This document shows positions 1 through 6,056 of a stretch of 29,311 nt of DNA, in pieces (within the stretch, counting starts at the first letter, position 1; each line of letters starts with the position of its first letter). Below the pieces are notes generated by a model. The model was not told the origin of the DNA and searched no databases. It worked only from the letters and a program-made list of their open reading frames with translations. A program made the translations under genes and the position numbers. This stretch comes from JAJISG01 sp964347345. GTDB taxonomy: Archaea; Thermoplasmatota; Thermoplasmata; RBG-16-68-12; JAJISG01. The DNA lies in the NCBI GenBank assembly GCA_964347345.1, contig CAYFYB010000021.1:1-29311 (forward strand). The letters run 5' to 3'.

Positions 1-135
1 GCATCGAAGAAGGCCTACGACCTAATCGCCATCGGCCATCGTGGCCGCTTCGCACCTACCACCTTCTCGTTGGGTCGGACGGCCACCAAGGTCTTGCATC
101 AGGCTCCTTGCTCTATCCTCCTCCACCGCGACTAA
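1..135 (+). CDS. Universal stress protein (UspA family), C-terminal end only
   Basis: Reading frame 1 runs without a stop from the first base to a TAA at 133-135 and gives 44 residues. They read as the last strand-helix-strand of a UspA-fold domain: hydrophobic DLIAIG, then a G-x2-G-like turn (GHRGR), a helix with SLGRTATKVLHQAPC, and a final strand SILLH. In this family the G-x2-G-x9-G-(S/T) segment binds the ATP phosphates. Here the second part is SLGRTAT, so nucleotide binding is plausible but not certain. The start lies outside the window. It converges with the peptidase gene that follows, with 86 bases between them in which no clear terminator is visible. Confidence 0.75.
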   Translation, partial: ASKKAYDLIAIGHRGRFAPTTFSLGRTATKVLHQAPCSILLHRD

Positions 136-221
136 CTCTGGGTGGGATTGGTCACACAGATGACTCTGAGGTCATGGGCATGATCATATCGCTGGCTGGA
201 CTCTTTGGCTCCCGGGGAGGT

Positions 222-2162
222 CTAGACCCTCAGGTGCTTCTTGAAGAACGCCGTGATTTCGTTGTAACAGCGGACGCGATTCTTGAGCTTGAGGACGTCG
301 TGCCCCTCATCCTCAAACATGAGATAGTCGACCTCCTTGCCAATCCCCCGAAGATGCTCGACGAGGTCGCGGGACTCTTGCTCGATGACACGAGGGTCGT
401 TTTTTCCCTGAATGACTAGGAGCGGGCATCTCATCTGCTCAATGTGGGTTCGAGGCGAGCGCTCAGTCAGGAATTCTAGGTCCTTCTGAGGATCCCCTAC
501 GGCGATGGCGAAAAAGGGCTTCCAAGTTTCGGGGATGCGGTCCATGAAGGTAACCAGGTCATAGGGTCCGAACATGTCGCAGGCGGCCGACCAGAGATCG
601 GGGTGACGGCCGGCCAGGGTGAGGGTCATGTAGCCACCGTAGGAGCGACCAACCACGCCAGCCCTGGAGAGGTCGACCCGCTTCTCCTTCGGAAGAACCG
701 CCGTCATCGCATGGACGTGGTCCAGGCGGTCCTTACCGCCCCAGTCACGGTCGACCTGTTTCATGCATCTCATGCCGTACCCCGTGCTTCCCCGGACGTT
801 TGGAACGAAGACGGCGAACCCCTGGATGGTCAGGAACTGGATGAGGGGCATCGAGAACCACGCGAAGTCCGGGCGTTCCTGACTTTGAGGGCCGCCGTGA
901 ACGTAGTATATCAGAGGGTACGGGCCCTTGTGGCCCAATTCCGATGCCGGCAGATAGAGACGAACAGAGACCCGCATTCCATCGAAGGATGTGTACGACG
1001 CGTCCTCGCCCGCAGAGAGCCACTCGCGCGGAATCCCTAGGATTCGTTCACGGGTATGTCGGATAACCTTTCGATCCCTACCTTCCAAGGTATATATCTG
1101 GGTCGGAGAGGTGGCAGTGGAGAAGGAGAGAGCATACGTGTCCCCCTCTCTGTCGTAACGCTGAGACTCGAGGACACCGTTCGAGAACTCGCCCTTGCCG
1201 CAGAGCACCTCGTCTACCCTCATCTCCATGGCCTTGGCGTCTAGGGTGGCCCCATACAGCCACGTACATCCGTCAATGTTGTAGGTGAGGAGGTAGCGGT
1301 CGTCCACGATGTGCTCCAGGTCCTCCAGCTCCCCGTCTCCAGCATGCACAGTGCCCGAGATTGGCACGGGCCTGACCTCTGAAGGATCTTCGAGGTCCAG
1401 GGTTCCGAGGCCCCCGGTGTCCTCGAAGAGGAAGGTGAGGAAAACGAGACGCCGATCCTCGTCAGTGAAGTGGCAGGAGCTGATGCCGTTTGGCTTGATG
1501 ACTTCCTCCTCGCTACGGGCCTCTATTGGCTTGCCATATAGGAGCCTCCGCTCTCCCGCCTCCCTCTCCCAAAGGTAGAGCACGTGGTCACCTGCCGTGT
1601 ATCCATCGATAAGGACGACCTTCGTGTGGTCCTTGTTGGAGGCATCATAGAAGCTCCCCCACTTGCTCTGCGCTAACTTCAGGAGGCTTCCCTTGCCAAG
1701 ATCGACCTGGAAGGCCGTATTGAGCTGCTCGCTACGGGACTCGGCGACGAAGTAGACAATGCTGCCCTCAAGATCTGGGGTGGCCATGTGGACCCTCTGG
1801 TTCGCAAAGACCTCGGAATGAATGGCTTCGGGTCTGCCACCCTCGATGGGAACGAACATTGGCTGGTAGTTCTCGTCGCCGTTGTTATCGAGCATCAGCA
1901 GGATCTTCCCGAGCTTGGGGAACACGTAGTAGGGGTGGCCCCCCATGAGGACGGGGTTCTGCAGGACCACATCGGGCGGGATGAGGGGCTCAGGCACGCT
2001 GCCTCCCTTGTCCATGGCGTACAGGCTCAGATGACCGCTCAAGTTGCTGACGAAGAAGACGCGCTCGCCGACGATTTGAGGGACGAGGAAGAGGCGGGCA
2101 GAGAGCATGGATTCGATCTGGGCGTTCTTGAAACCTTCCGGCACAGGTGTCTCGTCATCCAT
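222..2162 (-). CDS. S9 family serine peptidase (prolyl oligopeptidase / acylaminoacyl peptidase type)
   Basis: A 646-residue protein with the two-part build of S9 peptidases. Roughly the first 370 residues form a repetitive beta-rich region that should be the propeller restricting access to the active site. The rest is an alpha/beta-hydrolase domain. The nucleophile motif is GRSYGGY with Ser507. The acid is probably Asp589 in GKNDPR and the base His621 in EDEGHD; all three are in the expected order and spacing. The upstream YYVHGGPQSQ is the oxyanion-side HGGP motif of the family. No signal peptide is seen, so it is probably cytoplasmic, cleaving short peptides or N-terminal acylated residues. 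It starts at ATG 2162 and is the last of three minus-strand genes, after the HNH and thioredoxin-like genes. The 268 bases before it hold several hairpins (see 2262-2359), so it may have its own promoter. Confidence 0.93.
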   Translation of the reverse strand: MDDETPVPEGFKNAQIESMLSARLFLVPQIVGERVFFVSNLSGHLSLYAMDKGGSVPEPLIPPDVVLQNPVLMGGHPYYVFPKLGKILLMLDNNGDENYQPMFVPIEGGRPEAIHSEVFANQRVHMATPDLEGSIVYFVAESRSEQLNTAFQVDLGKGSLLKLAQSKWGSFYDASNKDHTKVVLIDGYTAGDHVLYLWEREAGERRLLYGKPIEARSEEEVIKPNGISSCHFTDEDRRLVFLTFLFEDTGGLGTLDLEDPSEVRPVPISGTVHAGDGELEDLEHIVDDRYLLTYNIDGCTWLYGATLDAKAMEMRVDEVLCGKGEFSNGVLESQRYDREGDTYALSFSTATSPTQIYTLEGRDRKVIRHTRERILGIPREWLSAGEDASYTSFDGMRVSVRLYLPASELGHKGPYPLIYYVHGGPQSQERPDFAWFSMPLIQFLTIQGFAVFVPNVRGSTGYGMRCMKQVDRDWGGKDRLDHVHAMTAVLPKEKRVDLSRAGVVGRSYGGYMTLTLAGRHPDLWSAACDMFGPYDLVTFMDRIPETWKPFFAIAVGDPQKDLEFLTERSPRTHIEQMRCPLLVIQGKNDPRVIEQESRDLVEHLRGIGKEVDYLMFEDEGHDVLKLKNRVRCYNEITAFFKKHLRV

Positions 2163-2261
2163 CGAGCCACAGAGAGGTGGTAGTGTCTTAACTCCTTTGC
2201 CTCGCTGGCTGACATCTTCTTCCCCTAGCCACTGCTCGCCCTCAATGCCTTAAGAGGAAGG

Positions 2262-2308
2262 TTGGGGGCCAGGACTCGATCCTGGGGACCTCACGGTCCT
2301 AGATCCTG
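2262..2308 (-). pseudogene. tRNA-Leu-like 3' half (degraded tRNA remnant)
   Basis: Read on the minus strand this stretch lines up with the 3' half of the intact tRNA-Leu at 5284-5368. It has a CAG at the anticodon position (2306-2308), then GATCTAG, a long variable arm folding as GGACC-GTGA-GGTCC (2286-2299), a T-arm with the perfect stem CCAGG/CCTGG and loop ATCGAGT (2269-2285), and a 7-base acceptor-like strand CCCCCAA (2262-2268). The similarity fades just upstream of the anticodon, and the acceptor strand does not match that of the intact gene. An alternative is a whole degenerate class II tRNA of about 89 bases, because a TTGGGG further upstream could pair with CCCCAA. No normal D-arm or anticodon arm can be drawn for that version. 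Confidence 0.5.
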
Positions 2309-2344
2309 TAGCCAGCATCGGCAAAGAAACTCTCCAGGGCAGTT

Positions 2345-2359
2345 CCCCAAGTTCTGGGG
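2345..2359. other. Short hairpin in the leader of the S9 peptidase
   Basis: CCCCA-AGTTC-TGGGG forms a 5-bp stem with a 5-base loop. It lies between the thioredoxin-like gene and the S9 peptidase, beside the tRNA-like remnant. It could be part of that remnant or a processing/attenuation structure. There is no following T-run, so it is not a typical terminator. Confidence 0.25.
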
Positions 2360-2430
2360 TCCGTCTCAAACATCGACGAAATGTCATCCGGTGGAGAGGG
2401 GCCAGACCCTTGAGGTGCATGAGTCTGTGT

Positions 2431-2715
2431 TCATCTCAAGGGATACTTCCTCTTCAGGTTCTCATAGAATTGATCATCGCAGACCCAGGGGAAGTCTGGA
2501 ACGCCAACGATCTTGATTTGACGATCAATCACTATCGTCGGAACAGCGTCGATGCCATACTCTTCCATTTTCGTTTTGACATCTCCAGTCATGCGGTTCA
2601 TATTGTGGACGATTTCGGTGCAGCCTCCACACTTCCCGATTTCGACGATGTCGACAACGTGTCTACACTGGGGACAATCTGCGGAAAATATTTCGATAGT
2701 GTGTCCCTGGCCCAT
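2431..2715 (-). CDS. Small thioredoxin/glutaredoxin-like protein
   Basis: A 94-residue protein with a redox-active CPQC pair at residues 14-17, directly after the first beta strand (HTIEIFSADCPQC). That is the position of the CxxC in glutaredoxins and small archaeal thioredoxins. The cis-proline strand is present as DAVPTIVIDRQ. There is an additional CGGC near residue 30, which is unusual for the family and could bind metal or form a second disulfide. There is no signal peptide, so it is a cytosolic thiol-disulfide reductant or a metal/persulfide handler. It starts at ATG 2715. It follows the HNH gene on the same strand (112-base gap) and precedes the S9 peptidase. The exact partner cannot be told from sequence. 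Confidence 0.85.
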   Translation of the reverse strand: MGQGHTIEIFSADCPQCRHVVDIVEIGKCGGCTEIVHNMNRMTGDVKTKMEEYGIDAVPTIVIDRQIKIVGVPDFPWVCDDQFYENLKRKYPLR

Positions 2716-2827
2716 GATCTAACATTCGTCTGGCTTGGATTTAAGGACTCCGAAGGCCCCTGGTCTTCTAGAAACCCAAGCGAGGTGGTGGGAGTGCCTC
2801 GGAAGTCGTTGGAGCCCGAGGCCGCCG

Positions 2828-3436
2828 CTAGACGGAGGACTGGAGAATCAAGGTAGCGATGCCATCAAGACACAGAGGAGAGAGTCTTCCAGCAGACCCC
2901 TCTTGATCACACAGGGAACTCAGGTCACACCTGGGACACACCCTCTGGCGAAGGTCCCCAACCCCGAGGTCCAGCTCGTCGGTGTCCTCTAGCAGTTCGT
3001 ACAGGAGTTTCAGGTACTTGCCCTCGGCGATGCGTGGCACCTCGTACTTCGCCGCTTTCAGTCCACCGCGCCTGGCCCAGTGCTCGTAGGGGCGGCGGAC
3101 CCCCTTGGATGCATTGCACGAAGCGCAGACCCAGGCTGCGTTCTTCTCATCATCGGGGCCGCCGAGGGCCTTCGGTATAAGGTGGTCGAGGGTGAGGTCG
3201 GCATCCGTGCCACAGTAGAGGCAGTGTTCCATGTCCTCTCTCTCCTTGACGTACTCTCGGATCGAGTCCCAGGCTATGGTGCCCTGCTGAAGCTTCTTGA
3301 ATCTGTCCATGACGAAGGGCCACTGGCGTTTTCCCACACCCGCTGATTCAGCGATGATCTTCGCATACTGCCAGTACAGCAAGTCCCTCAGAGTCCTGAT
3401 GGCCGGAGGCGGCACTCCAGCATCCCCGAAAGACAT
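2828..3436 (-). CDS. HNH endonuclease with cysteine-rich tail
   Basis: A 202-residue protein. The central part has a clear HNH (McrA-like) core: CLYCG zinc knuckle, then LTLDHLIPKALGG with the catalytic-type Asp-His, then an Asn-containing segment (EKNAAWVC), and a second knuckle CASCNASKG. The N-terminal 75 residues are helical and unassigned. The C-terminal 45 residues carry four cysteines in the order C-x2-C-x5-C and a later C, which could hold a second zinc or an iron-sulfur cluster. The likely activity is metal-dependent DNA cleavage or nicking. The start is ATG 3436. It is encoded with the thioredoxin-like gene in the region bounded by tRNA-Leu remnants, so it may be a passenger of a former integrated element. 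No methyltransferase is adjacent, so a restriction-modification role is not supported. Confidence 0.88.
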   Translation of the reverse strand: MSFGDAGVPPPAIRTLRDLLYWQYAKIIAESAGVGKRQWPFVMDRFKKLQQGTIAWDSIREYVKEREDMEHCLYCGTDADLTLDHLIPKALGGPDDEKNAAWVCASCNASKGVRRPYEHWARRGGLKAAKYEVPRIAEGKYLKLLYELLEDTDELDLGVGDLRQRVCPRCDLSSLCDQEGSAGRLSPLCLDGIATLILQSSV

Positions 3437-3615
3437 GGGTGTAGGGGACGATAGTCTTTACCTTGGGTTGGGGGGCCAGAAAGAGACTAGATCGCTAGGT
3501 TGGACACATGAGCCGGTCCCACTATCCGGGAGAAGGGAAACAGCTAAAGGGATACCATCCCATTAGTCCCATGGAGGCCCGAAGGTTGCCTACCATGTAT
3601 TGGATTCAGAAAGCA

Positions 3616-3623
3616 GAGGAGGG
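3616..3623 (+). promoter_or_regulatory. Shine-Dalgarno deciding the start of the small membrane protein
   Basis: GAGGAGGG lies six bases before GTG 3630. It is one of the better ribosome binding sites in the window, where many genes look leaderless, and it argues against the upstream TTG at 3600 as the start. Confidence 0.6.
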
Positions 3624-3629
3624 ATAAGA

Positions 3630-3935
3630 GTGAGCTTTCTACCTCAGGGACTAGCAACGGAGGCATGGATCATTTACACAGCCGTATATTTCTTCCTAGG
3701 CCTGCTCGTGGGATTGGCGGTGAAGAAGGCCATGGTCGCCGCTATCATGATAATCATCGCCGCTGTGGTCGCCGTTTTCATCCTAGGCCTTTCCATCGCC
3801 TTCGACATGGGGGCGTTAGCGCAATCCGCAGGGAATCGTATCGTAGACTTCTACTCCACCTACGGTTTGCCTCTATCCTCCTATCCCATCGCCTTCGGCC
3901 TGGGGGTTTTTCTCGGCCTTTGGAAGGGACGGTAG
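3630..3935 (+). CDS. Small three-helix membrane protein, function unknown
   Basis: 101 residues when started at GTG 3630, which is preceded by a strong Shine-Dalgarno sequence, GAGGAGGG at 3616-3623, six bases away. An in-frame TTG at 3600 would overlap nothing but has no such site, so GTG is preferred. Three hydrophobic segments are visible at about residues 12-31, 34-55 and 85-98, with VKK between the first two and a WKGR end. The first two helices, rich in Gly and Ala, are somewhat reminiscent of FUN14-type proteins, but this is too weak to name it. It ends in TAG shortly before the assembly gap, and its neighbours give no functional clue. Confidence 0.65.
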   Translation: MSFLPQGLATEAWIIYTAVYFFLGLLVGLAVKKAMVAAIMIIIAAVVAVFILGLSIAFDMGALAQSAGNRIVDFYSTYGLPLSSYPIAFGLGVFLGLWKGR

Positions 3936-4073
3936 CCCATGATTCACCATACTTCCTTTATGAGGAGGTAGCTACACGGGCTCCGGCTGGAGACGTTCAA
4001 ACAATGGGCGTGCTTGCACCGCATTCAGGTTAATCATGCGGCGACCAGAATTCGTGAAAGTTTCATCACTTAC

Positions 4074-4173
4074 NNNNNNNNNNNNNNNNNNNNNNNNNNN
4101 NNNNNNNNNNNNNNNNNNNNNNNNNNNNNNNNNNNNNNNNNNNNNNNNNNNNNNNNNNNNNNNNNNNNNNNNN
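4074..4173. other. Assembly gap (100 N)
   Basis: Exactly 100 N, the usual placeholder for a gap of unknown size. The join of the left and right parts, and the real distance between them, is therefore inferred by the assembler. A mobile element or repeat may be missing here. Confidence 0.95.
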
Positions 4174-4377
4174 GTTGCTCTGAGGCATTACCGCACACAG
4201 GAAATGGACACAGGCGACCTAGGAGGCACCAAACGGAAACAGGAGCGCGTTCTCTGTAGCGAATTCCATATCCCACGGCGAAGCCGAGGGCGCCGGAAAG
4301 CTCTGCGATGGCGAAGTTGAGTAGAGGGAGTATTCTCAACGCTCTTCCGGCCCTTTTGTCGTGGTCGCAGTCTGAAT

Positions 4378-4438
4378 GGTGTCTAGCGCAGTTGAAGCCT
4401 TCTGCCCCGTTGGCACTTGCGTCAACGGGTCCTAGACC
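4378..4438. other. Three-armed inverted-repeat structure (possible small RNA)
   Basis: Three nested or adjacent perfect helices can be drawn. The closing stem is GTCTAG (4381-4386) with CTAGAC (4432-4437), extendable by a G-C pair. One arm is GCAG (4388-4391) with CTGC (4402-4405). The other arm is CCCGTTG (4406-4412) with CAACGGG (4423-4429). Together they make a compact three-way junction of about 60 bases. The strand is not determined. It sits between the gap and the tRNA-Leu remnant. It could be a small RNA, an element end or a degenerate tRNA. Confidence 0.35.
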
Positions 4439-4460
4439 AAAATCGATGCATTTCCATGTA

Positions 4461-4538
4461 AGATGTGTGTAAACCGCGCTGAACTGCTCATATGCGCGGC
4501 GAGGATTCGAATCTAAGAACCCTTACGGGACTAGACCC
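4461..4538. repeat. Direct repeat, left copy (tRNA-Leu 3' half plus flank)
   Basis: This copy starts with AGATGTGTGT (4461-4470), followed by an AAAC-containing stretch and then the tRNA-Leu 3' half. It ends at GACTAGACCC (4529-4538). The right copy at 5245-5330 has the same order and ends at the same point of the tRNA. The two copies are about 0.8 kb apart, in the same orientation, and enclose only the NAD(P)-binding gene. The match ends at the anticodon loop of the tRNA, which fits an attachment-site duplication. Confidence 0.55.
4494..4538 (-). pseudogene. tRNA-Leu 3' half remnant
   Basis: On the minus strand this is the 3' half of tRNA-Leu. GGGTCTAGTC matches the anticodon stem and variable arm of the intact gene at 5284-5368, then come the variable arm (CCCGTAAGGG) and the T-loop TTCGAAT. 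The T-stem has lost pairing (TTAGA against CCTCG), and the acceptor strand reads GCCGCGC instead of CCGCCGC, so it is degraded. Upstream of the anticodon loop the similarity stops abruptly; no D-arm or 5' acceptor strand is present. Confidence 0.65.
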
Positions 4539-4586
4539 CCGACCCCGAAACCTTGAAGAACGCGCATACCCTCCCCCCGCGCAACG

Positions 4587-5228
4587 ATGAGGGCCCTCAC
4601 GGTCTTCGGGGCTACAGGGAAGACGGGGCGGCTGGTCGTTGACCGGGCGCTGGCGAGCGGGTGGGCGGTGCGCGCGTTCTGCAGGCCCGGGAGTCAATTA
4701 CCCGCCATGCATCTGAGCCTCACCCGCATCGACGGGTCTCTGGACTCCCCGGAGCAGGTACGCGAGGCGCTCCGGGGTTCCGAGGCGGTCGTCGTTGTTT
4801 TCGGCCCGCGTCGAGGCGCTGGCGCAACGGACATTTTCTGTGCACAAGGGACGAAGGCGATTCTGGAGGAGATGGCAGGCCTAGGCATATCCCGCCTCAT
4901 CTGCCAGACGGGGGCGATGATTGGCGCGAACTACTCGAACCGTGGGTCCTTCTACGAGCGTATGCGACGGAGGTTCGTCGCACGCTCGCCTGACCTCGCC
5001 AAAGACCGCGACGAGCAGGAACAGCTCGTCCGGGGGAGCGCCCTCGATTGGACGGTTGTGAAGCCGCCGCGGATCGTTGATCGAGCAGGGAAGGGTAAGT
5101 GGAAAGCGAGCCCCGACCTTTCACTGGGGATGATGTCCGCAATCACTTTCGAAGATCTCGCGTCGTTCATTATCCATGAGGTGTCTGCGCGGGAACACCT
5201 GCGGCAGTGTGTTTTCGTGAGCGCCTAA
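4587..5228 (+). CDS. NAD(P)-binding protein, NmrA / atypical SDR type
   Basis: A 213-residue Rossmann-fold protein. The N-terminus has the dinucleotide-binding loop GATGKTGR (residues 8-15), followed by a basic segment (FCRPGS) typical of NADP preference. Later parts (VVVVFGP, LICQTGAMIG, LDWTVVKPPRI) match the strands of atypical short-chain dehydrogenases such as flavin reductase/NmrA-like proteins. There is no classical YxxxK catalytic pair, so it may be an NADPH-dependent reductase of unknown substrate or a redox sensor. It starts at ATG 4587. It is a single gene between the two direct-repeat copies of the tRNA-Leu 3' half. Its arginine codons are mostly CGN, whereas neighbouring core genes favour AGG, which suits recent acquisition. 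Confidence 0.85.
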   Translation: MRALTVFGATGKTGRLVVDRALASGWAVRAFCRPGSQLPAMHLSLTRIDGSLDSPEQVREALRGSEAVVVVFGPRRGAGATDIFCAQGTKAILEEMAGLGISRLICQTGAMIGANYSNRGSFYERMRRRFVARSPDLAKDRDEQEQLVRGSALDWTVVKPPRIVDRAGKGKWKASPDLSLGMMSAITFEDLASFIIHEVSAREHLRQCVFVSA

Positions 5229-5244
5229 GCGGAAAGCCTAGGTC

Positions 5245-5330
5245 AGATGTGTGTGAAACGCCAACAATGAGTTTGGATACGAGTGCGGCGGCCAGGATTC
5301 GAACCTGGGAACCCCTACGGGACTAGACCC
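5245..5330. repeat. Direct repeat, right copy (overlaps intact tRNA-Leu 3' half)
   Basis: AGATGTGTGT at 5245-5254 is followed by GAAACG and then the 3' half of the intact tRNA-Leu up to GACTAGACCC (5321-5330). It is the counterpart of 4461-4538. The spacer between the GTGTGT block and the tRNA part differs by about eight bases between copies and is poorly conserved. Confidence 0.55.
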
Positions 5331-5368
5331 TGAATCTAGCGCCGTTGACCTGGCTTGGCTACCGCCGC
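5284..5368 (-). tRNA. tRNA-Leu (anticodon CAG)
   Basis: A complete class II cloverleaf with no intron. The acceptor GCGGCGG/CCGCCGC has 7 perfect pairs. The D-arm has GCC/GGC, and the anticodon arm CTAGA-TTCAGGG-TCTAG gives anticodon CAG (Leu, codon CUG). The long variable arm is CCC-GTA-GGG. The T-arm is CCAGG-TTCGAAT-CCTGG and the discriminator is A. CCA is not encoded. Its 3' half is duplicated at 4494-4538 and more distantly at 2262-2308, so it is probably an integration target. Confidence 0.95.
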
Positions 5369-5391
5369 TCGGTTCAAGTATGGAGATGGCC

Positions 5392-5398
5392 TATTTAA
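5392..5398 (-). promoter_or_regulatory. TATA box of tRNA-Leu
   Basis: TTAAATA on the minus strand, centred about 27 bases before the tRNA 5' end at 5368, which is the archaeal TATA position if transcription starts at or near the mature end. Confidence 0.55.
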
Positions 5399-5462
5399 CT
5401 TTGGCAATCTGAGCGGAACCCTTTCTTGCGCCTATAAGAATCTTGGCGCCCATTTCGCGTGC

Positions 5463-6047
5463 ATGGTTAATAGGCTGAATCGATGCGACTGGGCCAGTGT
5501 GAGCCCGCATTTGCTGGAGTACCACGACAATGAGTGGGGCGTTCCAGTGCACGATGATACGAGGCTCCTCGAGCTGCTTGTATTAGAGGGCCAGCAGGCA
5601 GGCTTGAGCTGGGAGACTATACTCAAGAAACGGGAGAATCTTCGGAGGGCCTACAGCGACTTTGACGCTGCAAAGCTCTCCCAGTATGGCGAGGAAGACG
5701 TGACTCGCCTCCTATCTGATTCGGGCATTATCCGCAATCGCTCCAAGATCAATGCCGCTACCATCAATGCCCAGAAGGTCGTGGAGATTCAGGCAGCCTT
5801 CGGTTCTTTCGACGCGTACATCTGGTCGTTCGTCGGCGGAAAGCCAATCATGAACCAATTCACCGATCTCTCCCAGCTGCCATCAGAGACCGCGGAGTCG
5901 AAGGCAATGAGCAGGGACCTGAAGGGAAGGGGGTTCCGCTTTGTGGGGCCCACCATCTGCTACGCCTTCATGCAGGCGACGGGAATGGTCAACGACCACA
6001 TTGTGGACTGCTTCCGCTACGAGCCGATTTGCCAGATGAGTCGGTGA
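5463..6047 (+). CDS. tag: DNA-3-methyladenine glycosylase I
   Basis: A 194-residue protein that excises 3-methyladenine from alkylated DNA in base-excision repair. The characteristic Tag sequence is almost complete: RCDW at the N-terminus, EYHDNEWGVPVHDD, LEGQQAGLSWETILKKRENLR, SGIIRNRSKI, WSFVGGKP, KGRGFRFVGPTICYAFMQATGMVNDHIVDC. The zinc ligands of the family (Cys near the N-terminus, His of EYHDNE, and the final His and Cys in DHIVDC) are all present, as is the Glu of the QQAGLSW(E) region. The reading frame is open up to 5355, but that would overlap tRNA-Leu, and the family starts just before the RCDW motif. ATG 5463 is therefore the best start. It ends nine bases from the convergent methyltransferase gene. 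Confidence 0.95.
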   Translation: MVNRLNRCDWASVSPHLLEYHDNEWGVPVHDDTRLLELLVLEGQQAGLSWETILKKRENLRRAYSDFDAAKLSQYGEEDVTRLLSDSGIIRNRSKINAATINAQKVVEIQAAFGSFDAYIWSFVGGKPIMNQFTDLSQLPSETAESKAMSRDLKGRGFRFVGPTICYAFMQATGMVNDHIVDCFRYEPICQMSR

Positions 6048-6056
6048 TCCGGACCC

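Larger units (their letters stand above)
3936..4586. other. Non-coding stretch around the assembly gap
   Basis: No convincing gene is seen here. The stretch holds the run of N, a three-armed inverted-repeat structure at 4378-4438 and a tRNA-Leu 3' remnant at 4494-4538. On the minus strand a TTG-started frame (4339 into the gap) begins with a hydrophobic segment, RILPLLNFAIAELSGALGF. It could be the beginning of a membrane protein cut by the gap, but no promoter or ribosome binding site supports it. Confidence 0.5.

Noticed and set aside
4174..4339. Minus-strand membrane protein start (TTG) running into the gap
   Set aside because: It has only one hydrophobic segment, no ribosome binding site or TATA box, and its continuation is unknown. 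It is described in the intergenic entry but not called a gene.
5355..5462. N-terminal extension of the Tag glycosylase
   Set aside because: It would overlap tRNA-Leu and has no similarity to the family, whose members start just before the RCDW-like motif.
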